A DNA stretch of 5,017 nt, taken from assembly GCA_050945815.1 (NCBI GenBank), contig JBMNTQ010000153.1:1-5017 (forward strand), written 5' to 3'. Each line of letters starts with the position of its first letter. Positions within the stretch are counted from its first letter, which is position 1. The position numbers were made by a program, and so were the translations under genes. This stretch comes from JBMNTQ01 sp050945815 (lineage in GTDB: Bacteria > Bacillota > Clostridia > Christensenellales > JBMNTQ01). Positions 1 to 5,017 of the stretch are shown one piece after another. The notes beneath the pieces were generated by a model. The model saw only the letters and a list, made by a program, of their open reading frames with translations, made no database searches and was not told the DNA's origin.

Positions 1-9
1 TGGCTTGAT

Positions 10-41
10 GCCCGGGCGTTTGTCCGGGCCTTTGTTCTCTT
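10..41 (+). terminator. Probable Rho-independent terminator of the upstream unit
   Basis: Bases 10-17 (GCCCGGGC) pair with 22-29 (GTCCGGGC) as an 8-bp stem with one G-T wobble and a GTTT loop. A T-rich but interrupted tail (CTTTGTTCTCTT, 30-41) follows. This is the shape of an intrinsic terminator for a gene ending just left of the window. In many Bacillota that neighbour would be frr, but no coding sequence here proves it. The tail is imperfect, so termination may be partial and some transcription could run into uppS. Confidence 0.6.
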
Positions 42-106
42 ATGCTGCAAGGTGCAGATTCTGACAAGGGTTTTTTAAGCCCCAGGGAAAGGAATGGAGT
101 ACGGGT
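42..106 (+). other. Short leader between terminator and uppS
   Basis: This non-coding stretch lies between the probable terminator and the uppS start. It holds two weak hairpins: CTGCA (45-49) with TGCAG (53-57), and GGGTTT (68-73) with AAGCCC (77-82), the latter containing one wobble pair. I see no convincing -35/-10 pair. CTGACA at 61-66 resembles a -35 box, but no TATAAT-like hexamer sits about 17 bases later. The promoter for the operon may be weak, of another class, or upstream of the window. Confidence 0.35.
88..99 (+). promoter_or_regulatory. Ribosome binding site of uppS, supports the TTG start
   Basis: Purine-rich AAAGGAATGGAG ends 7 bases before the TTG at 107. GGAG at 96-99 is best placed, with AAAGGA at 88-93 as a second possibility. 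No in-frame ATG or GTG lies between here and the conserved N-terminal motif of UppS except the internal Met in that motif itself. This makes the TTG the natural start. Confidence 0.6.
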
Positions 107-841
107 TTGATAAAAGAAAAAGACCTGACTGAACTTGACCTTGATAATATTCCCAAACATGTGGCTATCATTATGGACGGGAACGGACGCTGGGCGCAGA
201 AGCGGGCGTTGCCCAGATCGATTGGCCATCGCTTTGGCGTGGAGTCTATACGGGAGATTGTGCGGGAGAGTTCGAAAATCGGTGTGGAGGTTTTGACGCT
301 GTATGCTTTCTCCACTGAAAATTGGAAGCGGCCGCAGGACGAGGTGGGCGTTTTGATGAAACTTTTGGTGGACTATTTGCGAAAAGAAGTTCATGAGTTG
401 GACGAAAGCGGCGTAAAGATAATGGTGACCGGTGATTGGCAGGGGTTTTCTCAGGTGGTTCAGGATGCCATTGTTGATGCTATGGAGCAGACCAAACAAA
501 ACACCGGCCTGGTCTTAAACCTTGCGTTGAACTATGGGGGCCGTGGGGAGATTGTTCGGGCGGCAGCCCAACTGGCTCGGGAGGCTGTGGAGGGGACGCT
601 TTGCGTGGAGGATATTTCTCAGCAGAGCTTTGCTGAAAAGCTGTTTACGAAGGCGCTGCCGGATCCGGACTTGATTATTCGCACCAGTGGGGAAATGCGG
701 CTGAGCAACTTTATGCTTTATCAGGCGGCGTATGCCGAACTTTATTTTACAGATATCCTATGGCCGGATTTTGACCGGAAGGCTTATTTCACTGCGATTC
801 GGGACTACCAAAGCCGCGGCCGGCGTTTTGGAGGATTATGA
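107..841 (+). CDS. uppS: Isoprenyl transferase (undecaprenyl diphosphate synthase)
   Basis: This cis-prenyltransferase adds IPP units to farnesyl diphosphate to give undecaprenyl diphosphate, the lipid carrier for peptidoglycan and other wall polymers. It acts in the cytoplasm at the membrane face. The 244-residue length is usual for the family. Seen motifs: HVAIIMDGNGRWA at residues 18-30, with D24 as the expected Mg/diphosphate-binding Asp; GHR at 40-42; YAFSTENWKRP at 66-76; LNYGGRGEI at 141-149; and RTSGEMRLSNF at 192-202, continuing into YAELYFTDILWPDF at 209-222. The C-terminal RGRRFGGL is also typical. Translation begins at TTG, supported by GGAG 7 bases upstream. It is the first gene of the visible run, and its stop lies 22 bases before cdsA. 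Nothing is missing. A shorter-chain cis-prenyl product cannot be excluded from sequence alone, but context favours UppS. Confidence 0.96.
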   Translation: MIKEKDLTELDLDNIPKHVAIIMDGNGRWAQKRALPRSIGHRFGVESIREIVRESSKIGVEVLTLYAFSTENWKRPQDEVGVLMKLLVDYLRKEVHELDESGVKIMVTGDWQGFSQVVQDAIVDAMEQTKQNTGLVLNLALNYGGRGEIVRAAAQLAREAVEGTLCVEDISQQSFAEKLFTKALPDPDLIIRTSGEMRLSNFMLYQAAYAELYFTDILWPDFDRKAYFTAIRDYQSRGRRFGGL

Positions 842-848
842 TTTTATT

Positions 849-857
849 AGAGGGGGA
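849..857 (+). promoter_or_regulatory. Ribosome binding site of cdsA, fixes its start
   Basis: AGAGGGGGA lies 6 bases before the ATG at 864. It marks the cdsA start against a longer open frame that runs back to 732 inside uppS, where no such site and no family-like sequence is seen. Confidence 0.65.
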
Positions 858-863
858 TTTTGC

Positions 864-1670
864 ATGCTAAAACGCGTTGTCGTGGGGACAGTAGCGGCGG
901 CGGTGTTGCTTTTTTGCGTATTTGTGAGCCAGTGGACCTTTGCGGCAATGGCGGTTTTTTGCGGCATTGTGGCAGTTTATGAGATGGCCGGCGCCTTGAA
1001 AAAGGCGGGCTATACTTTGTTTGTGTGGCCGCTCTATGCTTTCTGTGTGCTGCTCGTGCCGGCTTTTTTGTTCTATTCCTGGGGAGGGGTGGCTGCTTTG
1101 ATGATGGTGTGTGCAATGGCTCAGATGTCGGCACCGGTGTTGTCTGTCAGGCGGCAGGCGTCGGATGCGATGATAGGTATGGGAGTGTTGCTCTATCCGT
1201 TGTTGCCTATAGCCATGATGGTTTTTCTGGCCTTTTTAACGCCTGAAAACCTTCGGCATTTGATTCTTGTTCAGATATTCGCGTGTACCAGCTTTGCAGA
1301 TATGTTTGCCCTGTTCGTAGGCATGACGGCGGGCCGCCGTCAGCTTTGCAGGCGGCTGAGCCCTAAAAAGACGGTGGAGGGCTTTTATGGCGGTGTTTTA
1401 GGCAGTTTGGCAGCGGGGATCGTGTTGTATGTATTGTCGCCGGTGCTGTTTGCCCTGCAGCTTCCATGGTATCATTATTTGATTGTTGCAGTTTTGTGCG
1501 GCGTGGTAGGGGTGGTGGGCGATCTGTTCGCTTCGTCTATCAAGCGGTTTGTCGAGATTAAGGATTTTGGCAAGCTGTTGCCCGGCCACGGAGGAATATT
1601 GGACCGGTTGGATAGTGTCTTTTTTACGCTGCCGCTGGTGGTGATTTATTATCAGCTTTTTTTGCTCTAG
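864..1670 (+). CDS. cdsA: Phosphatidate cytidylyltransferase (CDP-diglyceride synthase)
   Basis: CdsA is an integral membrane enzyme that converts phosphatidic acid and CTP to CDP-diacylglycerol and diphosphate, the branch point to phosphatidylglycerol and other phospholipids. The 268-residue protein is mostly hydrophobic, with about eight or nine likely membrane segments (roughly 5-21, 27-43, 52-71, 74-92, 103-125, 133-153, 176-197, 203-222, 252-267). The C-terminal family signature is complete: S225-I-K-R through K233-D234 to PGHGGILDRLD at 240-250. SPKKTVEGF at 166-174 and GD at 219-220 are also conserved. In the upstream D..AY-type motif the Asp is kept (D146), but the usual Tyr appears as Leu (L150). 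The start is the ATG with a good ribosome site; an in-frame extension to 732 is rejected. It sits between uppS and dxr, with 22- and 21-base gaps. Confidence 0.95.
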   Translation: MLKRVVVGTVAAAVLLFCVFVSQWTFAAMAVFCGIVAVYEMAGALKKAGYTLFVWPLYAFCVLLVPAFLFYSWGGVAALMMVCAMAQMSAPVLSVRRQASDAMIGMGVLLYPLLPIAMMVFLAFLTPENLRHLILVQIFACTSFADMFALFVGMTAGRRQLCRRLSPKKTVEGFYGGVLGSLAAGIVLYVLSPVLFALQLPWYHYLIVAVLCGVVGVVGDLFASSIKRFVEIKDFGKLLPGHGGILDRLDSVFFTLPLVVIYYQLFLL

Positions 1671-1675
1671 ACTCG

Positions 1676-1681
1676 AAAGGA
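1676..1681 (+). promoter_or_regulatory. Ribosome binding site that decides the dxr start
   Basis: AAAGGA sits just after the cdsA stop. It is 10 bases from the TTG at 1692 but only 1 base from the TTG at 1683, which is too close for normal initiation. The downstream TTG is therefore preferred. Confidence 0.5.
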
Positions 1682-1691
1682 ATTGTGGCGA

Positions 1692-2843
1692 TTGAAGAAG
1701 AGAATTGCGATATTGGGCAGCACCGGCTCCATCGGGACACAGACGCTGGATATTGTGGCGGCCCACTGGGAAGAATTTGAAGTGACGGCGCTGAGCGCCC
1801 ATTCCAACGTAGACCTGTTGCAGCAACAGATAGCACGTTTTTCTCCTGCTTTTGTGGGGGTGGCGGACAGGGCGCGGGGGGAGATGCTGCGCCGCGACTT
1901 GCCCAAAGGGACCCAGCTTGCCGTGGGGGAGGATGCTATAATCGCTCCTTGCTGCCGAAAAGACGTGGACATTGTGGTGCTGGCGGTGGTAGGCATTAGC
2001 GGGCTGGCGGCGCTTATGCAGGCTATTGCCTGCGGGAAGAAGGTGGCCCTGGCCAACAAGGAGGCGCTGGTTTGCGGCGGAAGATTGGTAAAGGACGCCT
2101 TGGCGCAGCATCCGGAAGCGCTGATTGTACCTGTGGACAGCGAGCATTCTGCTATTTTTCAATGCTTGCAGGCAGCGCAGCCGGGAGACGTGGAAAGGCT
2201 GATCTTGACGGGTTCGGGCGGGCCGTTCAGGCTTTGGGAGCGGGACAGGATTGCCCAGGCGACGAAGGAGATGGCGTTGAATCATCCGGTTTGGTCGATG
2301 GGGGCAAAAATTACGGTTGATTCTGCTTCTATGATGAATAAAGGGCTGGAGGTAATTGAGGCTCATTATCTATTTGATATGCCGCCGGAGGACATTGATG
2401 TGGTGGTGCACCCTCAAGGTGTGGTGCATTCCATGGTGGAAATGAGAGACGGGGCTATTTTAGCTCAGATGGGACATGCGGACATGCGCCTGCCCATACA
2501 ATATGCGTTGGGTTATCCAGGGGCGAGAAGGCACCTTGCGGGGCGTTTGGATGTTTCTGCCTTGGGCAGCTTGGAGTTTGAGCCTGTGCAGATGGAGAAG
2601 TTTCCTTGCTTTGGCTTGGCGCGGCAGGCACTTTTGGCCGGCGGTACGGCTCCGGTGGCTTTGAATGCTGCCAATGAAGTGGCCGTTGCGCTCTTTTTAC
2701 AGGAACGAATTAGATTTGGGCGCATAGCGGAGTTGGTTGAAGAGGCCGTGATGCGGTTTGATAGCGAAAAGCAGCCTGATTTACAGACGATATTTGAGGT
2801 GGATGCAGCAATCCGGGACTATATTACAAAAAAGTTTGATTAA
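1692..2843 (+). CDS. dxr: 1-deoxy-D-xylulose 5-phosphate reductoisomerase
   Basis: Dxr (IspC) rearranges and reduces DXP to 2-C-methyl-D-erythritol 4-phosphate with NADPH and a divalent metal. It is the first committed step of the MEP isoprenoid pathway, is cytosolic, and is the target of fosmidomycin. With the TTG at 1692 the protein is 383 residues, normal for the family, and starts MKKRIAILGSTGSIG as in many homologues. Motifs in this numbering: GSTGSIG at 9-15 (NADPH fold); LANKEAL at 120-126; PVDSEHSAIFQ at 147-157 with metal ligands D149 and E151; SGGPFR at 175-180; and SMMNKGLEVIEAH at 213-225 with third ligand E220. HPQG at 240-243 has Gly where Ser is usual. An upstream in-frame TTG at 1683 would add three residues but is badly placed relative to AAAGGA. 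It lies 21 bases after cdsA and 21 before rseP. The catalytic set is intact. Confidence 0.96.
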   Translation: MKKRIAILGSTGSIGTQTLDIVAAHWEEFEVTALSAHSNVDLLQQQIARFSPAFVGVADRARGEMLRRDLPKGTQLAVGEDAIIAPCCRKDVDIVVLAVVGISGLAALMQAIACGKKVALANKEALVCGGRLVKDALAQHPEALIVPVDSEHSAIFQCLQAAQPGDVERLILTGSGGPFRLWERDRIAQATKEMALNHPVWSMGAKITVDSASMMNKGLEVIEAHYLFDMPPEDIDVVVHPQGVVHSMVEMRDGAILAQMGHADMRLPIQYALGYPGARRHLAGRLDVSALGSLEFEPVQMEKFPCFGLARQALLAGGTAPVALNAANEVAVALFLQERIRFGRIAELVEEAVMRFDSEKQPDLQTIFEVDAAIRDYITKKFD

Positions 2844-2844
2844 G

Positions 2845-2852
2845 AAGGAGGG
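2845..2852 (+). promoter_or_regulatory. Ribosome binding site of rseP
   Basis: AAGGAGGG begins two bases after the dxr stop codon and is a near-perfect Shine-Dalgarno match. The spacing to the ATG at 2865 is about 12 bases, longer than usual. An in-frame GTG at 2871 is even further away, so the ATG is kept. Confidence 0.6.
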
Positions 2853-2864
2853 CGATATCGCTTT

Positions 2865-3908
2865 ATGGAAGTGATAAACCTGATTTTATCTGTGATTGGC
2901 GCTTTGGTCATCATCGGCGTCATCATCATGGTGCATGAGGCGGGGCATTTCTTTGCCGGACGCCGGATGGATATAGAAATTGAAGAGTTTTCCGTGGGCT
3001 TTGGGCCGAAGCTGTATCAGAGGCTGAAACGAGGCACGCAATTTACCGTCCGCGCTTTGCCGATTGGGGGTTATGTCCGTTTTTTGGGCGAGGATGAGAA
3101 CAACAGCAACCCTCGGGCCTTTAATAACCGGCCTGTATGGCGGCGGTTGGTGACGATTGTATCCGGACCGCTGGCAAACATTGTGTTTGCGGTCGTGCTT
3201 TCCGTATTGACGATTATGGCCTTTGGGGATTATGCGCCCCAGATCAGCGAAGTGAGCGCCAACTCGCCGGCGCAGGCTGCGGGCGTTCAAAGCGGGGATA
3301 TTATTAAATCGGTGAACGGTGAGCAGGTGCTTTTCTATCAGGAGGGTTCGGAGAAGATTGCTAAATATGCGGGGGAGGGCCAGACTATTACGCTGGAGGT
3401 GCAGCGCGGCGGGGAACGGCTTTCTTTGAACAGCCAGTTTGAATACAGTGAAGAGAGCGATAGCTATCGTGTTGGCGTGATCATTGCGCCGGTGCGGGTG
3501 AACTATGGTTTTTTTGAGGCGATCAGCATCTCTTTTCAGTGGATGGCTTATTTGATGAGAGAGATGATAACGGTATTGGGGCGTATGTTCTCGTTCCAAC
3601 AGGATTTAGGGGCGATGATGGGCACGGTGGGCATTGTGGATGTTCTCAGTCAGGCGGTACGCTCGGGGATGGAATCGGTGCTGCGTTTGGGTGTTTTGGT
3701 TTCGCTGAACCTTGGGATTGTCAACTTGGTTCCTTTTCCGGCTCTGGATGGCGGACGTATTTTGATGCTGGGCATTGAAAAGGTGTTTAAGCGGCCGCTT
3801 TCTCGAAACGTGGAAGGGGCGATCAACATGGTGGGGCTGGCGGTTGTGCTGCTTTTGATGCTGGTGCTCACTTATAATGATATTGTGCGGCTGATTTCAG
3901 GAGGATAA
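2865..3908 (+). CDS. rseP: RIP metalloprotease, site-2 protease (RseP/RasP family)
   Basis: This is an intramembrane zinc protease. Family members cut anti-sigma factors, cell division proteins or leftover signal peptides within the membrane (RseP in E. coli, RasP in B. subtilis); the substrate here is not knowable from the window. The 347-residue protein shows the expected order: a first membrane segment at about 4-23 ending in HEAGH (H24, E25, H28; zinc and catalysis); LPIGGYVRFLGE, the conserved membrane re-entrant region; a second membrane segment with GPLAN at 101-105; one PDZ domain at about 124-190; and a third segment carrying NLVPFPALDGG at 287-297 with D295 as third zinc ligand. A final helix lies at about 324-341. 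A single PDZ domain and this length fit Gram-positive type proteins rather than the two-PDZ E. coli form. Its last codons encode the ribosome site of ispG. Confidence 0.95.
   Translation: MEVINLILSVIGALVIIGVIIMVHEAGHFFAGRRMDIEIEEFSVGFGPKLYQRLKRGTQFTVRALPIGGYVRFLGEDENNSNPRAFNNRPVWRRLVTIVSGPLANIVFAVVLSVLTIMAFGDYAPQISEVSANSPAQAAGVQSGDIIKSVNGEQVLFYQEGSEKIAKYAGEGQTITLEVQRGGERLSLNSQFEYSEESDSYRVGVIIAPVRVNYGFFEAISISFQWMAYLMREMITVLGRMFSFQQDLGAMMGTVGIVDVLSQAVRSGMESVLRLGVLVSLNLGIVNLVPFPALDGGRILMLGIEKVFKRPLSRNVEGAINMVGLAVVLLLMLVLTYNDIVRLISGG
3899..3904 (+). promoter_or_regulatory. Ribosome binding site of ispG, inside the end of rseP
   Basis: AGGAGG lies within the last rseP codons and ends 8 bases before the ispG ATG at 3913. 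The rseP stop (TAA, 3906-3908) falls between the site and the start. Ribosomes finishing rseP therefore sit over the ispG start, which suggests translational coupling. Confidence 0.75.
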
Positions 3909-3912
3909 GGCT

Positions 3913-4962
3913 ATGAGACTGAGCAGAAGGGTGGACGTGGGCGGCGTGGCTGTGGGCGGCGGCGCCCCTGTCTCGATTCAGTCGATGTGCAACACCGATA
4001 CCCGGGATGTTGATGCTACGGTGGCGCAGATTTTGCGCTTGCAGGGAGCGGGCTGTGAGATTGTACGGGTGTCGGTTTATGATGGGGACTGTGTGACGGC
4101 AATTCGGAAAATTTGTGACAGAATCAGCATTCCGTTGGTGGCAGATGTGCATTTTGACCATCAACTGGCCATCGGTGCTGTGGAGAACGGCGCAGATAAG
4201 CTGCGCATCAATCCGGGCAACATCGGCGGACAGGATAAAATCGCCGTGCTTGCCGACTGTTGCCGCAGCCACGGGGTGCCAATCCGCATCGGCGTGAATG
4301 CCGGCTCGCTGCAGAAAGAGCTGGTGGATCGGTTTGGCGTGACGGCTCAAGCTATGCTGCATAGCGCTTTGGAGAATGTTTCTCTGTTGGAACGGCAGCA
4401 TTTTTATGATACCGTGATATCTATGAAGGCATCCAATGTGCCGATGATGGTGGCGGGCTATCGACTGCTGGCTGATCGGACAGACTATCCGTTGCACCTA
4501 GGGGTGACAGAGGCCGGAACGGAGCGAGATGCGCTGGTTAAATCCGCTGCAGGCATCGGCGCTCTTTTGCTGGACGGTATCGGCGATACGGTGCGGGTTT
4601 CGATTACGGGGGATCCGGTGAAAGAAATTGCGGCGGCGCGGGAGATTCTTTGCGCAACAGGCGTGCGCCGCGGATTGGAGCTTATATCCTGTCCGACTTG
4701 CGGCCGCTGTTCGATGGACATTGAGGCTATTGCCAATGAAGTGCGGCGGAGGCTGCCCGAGAGCGGCGCTGTTTTGCGCATTGCTGTCATGGGATGTGCT
4801 GTTAATGGGCCGGGGGAGGCACGGGAGGCAGACGTGGGGCTGGCTTGCACCAGAACCGGCGGTGTTTTATTTAAAAAAGGAAAGCCGCTGCGCAAGGTGA
4901 GCCGTGAGGCACTGGTGGATGAGCTGATGAAGGAGATTTATAGCATGCTTGAGGAGGCGTGA
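3913..4962 (+). CDS. ispG: 4-hydroxy-3-methylbut-2-enyl diphosphate synthase (IspG/GcpE)
   Basis: IspG is a [4Fe-4S] enzyme that reductively opens methylerythritol cyclodiphosphate (MEcPP) to HMBPP, the penultimate MEP-pathway step. It takes electrons from flavodoxin or ferredoxin in the cytosol. The 349 residues match the compact bacterial form, with a TIM-barrel part followed by the cluster domain. Seen: the N-terminal VSIQSMCNTDTRDVDATVAQI-type block at about 20-40, in the family's usual place; ADVHFDHQLA; KLRINPGNIG; IGVNAGSL; LGVTEAGT; and the cluster ligands C260 and C263 (CPTCGR), C295 (MGCAVNGPGEA) and the fourth ligand E302. An extra Cys, C266, follows CPTCGR where Thr is common. The ATG start has AGGAGG 8 bases upstream. 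The gene begins 4 bases after rseP, so both are likely translated together. With dxr in the same run, two MEP enzymes are co-transcribed. Confidence 0.97.
   Translation: MRLSRRVDVGGVAVGGGAPVSIQSMCNTDTRDVDATVAQILRLQGAGCEIVRVSVYDGDCVTAIRKICDRISIPLVADVHFDHQLAIGAVENGADKLRINPGNIGGQDKIAVLADCCRSHGVPIRIGVNAGSLQKELVDRFGVTAQAMLHSALENVSLLERQHFYDTVISMKASNVPMMVAGYRLLADRTDYPLHLGVTEAGTERDALVKSAAGIGALLLDGIGDTVRVSITGDPVKEIAAAREILCATGVRRGLELISCPTCGRCSMDIEAIANEVRRRLPESGAVLRIAVMGCAVNGPGEAREADVGLACTRTGGVLFKKGKPLRKVSREALVDELMKEIYSMLEEA
4952..4957 (+). promoter_or_regulatory. Possible ribosome binding site for the downstream gene
   Basis: AGGAGG lies within the last codons of ispG, the same arrangement seen at the rseP-ispG junction. 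It is 11 bases before a TTG at 4969. A second purine run, GGAGGGAAGGGG at 4974-4985, could serve a start further right instead. Confidence 0.4.
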
Positions 4963-4968
4963 TTTGTT

Positions 4969-5017
4969 TTGTTGGAGGGAAGGGGCTTAAAGCTGGATTT
5001 GCCTGTGGTTGCGCCTG
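4969..5017 (+). CDS. Start of an unidentified downstream gene, cut by the window end
   Basis: An open frame begins at TTG 4969 (or TTG 4972) and reads LLEGRGLKLDLPVVAP up to the edge. It follows the ispG stop by 6 bases and has AGGAGG 11 bases upstream. Sixteen residues are too few to name a family. From known Bacillota gene order, polC or proS often follows ispG. The visible residues do not look like the usual ProS N-terminus, which leaves polC as a guess only. TTG 4999 or GTG 5005 in the same frame are other possible starts. Confidence 0.35.
   Translation, partial: MLEGRGLKLDLPVVAP

Noticed and set aside
1..8. Possible last codons of an upstream gene ending at TGA 6-8
   Set aside because: Only one or two codons would be visible, so neither the gene nor the frame can be supported. 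The hairpin that follows is only consistent with a gene end nearby.
61..66. CTGACA as a -35 promoter element
   Set aside because: No acceptable -10 hexamer occurs 16-18 bases downstream; that region is the purine-rich ribosome site of uppS.
813..824. GC-rich palindromic stretch near the end of uppS
   Set aside because: It encodes the conserved SRGRR-type C-terminus, has no T tail, and is explained by codon choice.
732..863. In-frame upstream extension of cdsA overlapping the end of uppS
   Set aside because: The 44 extra residues are not family-like and simply read uppS in another frame. The ATG at 864 has a good ribosome site and gives the normal CdsA length.
1398..2366. Long antisense open frame of 322 codons across cdsA and dxr
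   Set aside because: It is the reverse-strand shadow of two well-supported genes. Its product is rich in His, Arg, Gln and Pro, shows no domain, and no ribosome site supports it.
3948..3968. GGC-rich repeat-like run early in ispG
   Set aside because: It encodes the glycine-rich VGGGAP segment conserved in IspG and is not an independent repeat.
3868..4497. Antisense open frame across ispG and the rseP end (also 2886-3599 across rseP)
   Set aside because: Both are opposite-strand shadows of conserved genes, have His/Arg/Pro-rich compositions and contain no recognisable motif.

Overview
This window is a compact, single-strand run of conserved envelope and isoprenoid genes: uppS, cdsA, dxr, rseP and ispG, all on the + strand, followed by the first bases of a further reading frame cut by the window edge. 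The order, the strong purine-rich Shine-Dalgarno sites (AGGAGG types), the use of TTG starts and the short gaps all fit a low-to-mid GC Bacillota (Firmicutes) genome. A Negativicutes-like or clostridial source is my best guess from the order and the Dxr/IspG motif style, but the sequence alone cannot settle it.

Layout: bases 1-106 hold a GC-rich hairpin with a T-rich tail (probable terminator of an upstream unit) and a short leader. uppS (107-841, TTG start), cdsA (864-1670), dxr (1692-2843, TTG start preferred), rseP (2865-3908) and ispG (3913-4962) follow with gaps of 22, 21, 21 and 4 bases. No terminator-like hairpin was seen between them, so they probably form one transcript that continues past the right edge. 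All five genes look intact, with full-length products and nearly all family motifs present.

Together: Dxr makes MEP from DXP (first committed MEP-pathway step) and IspG makes HMBPP (the penultimate step), supplying IPP/DMAPP. UppS uses IPP and FPP to build undecaprenyl diphosphate, the lipid carrier for peptidoglycan. CdsA makes CDP-diacylglycerol for phospholipids. RseP is a membrane site-2 protease acting in envelope stress signalling and membrane protein turnover.

I found no mobile element, CRISPR array, RNA gene, large repeat or unfamiliar system. The window is an ordinary housekeeping operon, and the findings below are minor sequence-level points with correspondingly low interest scores.
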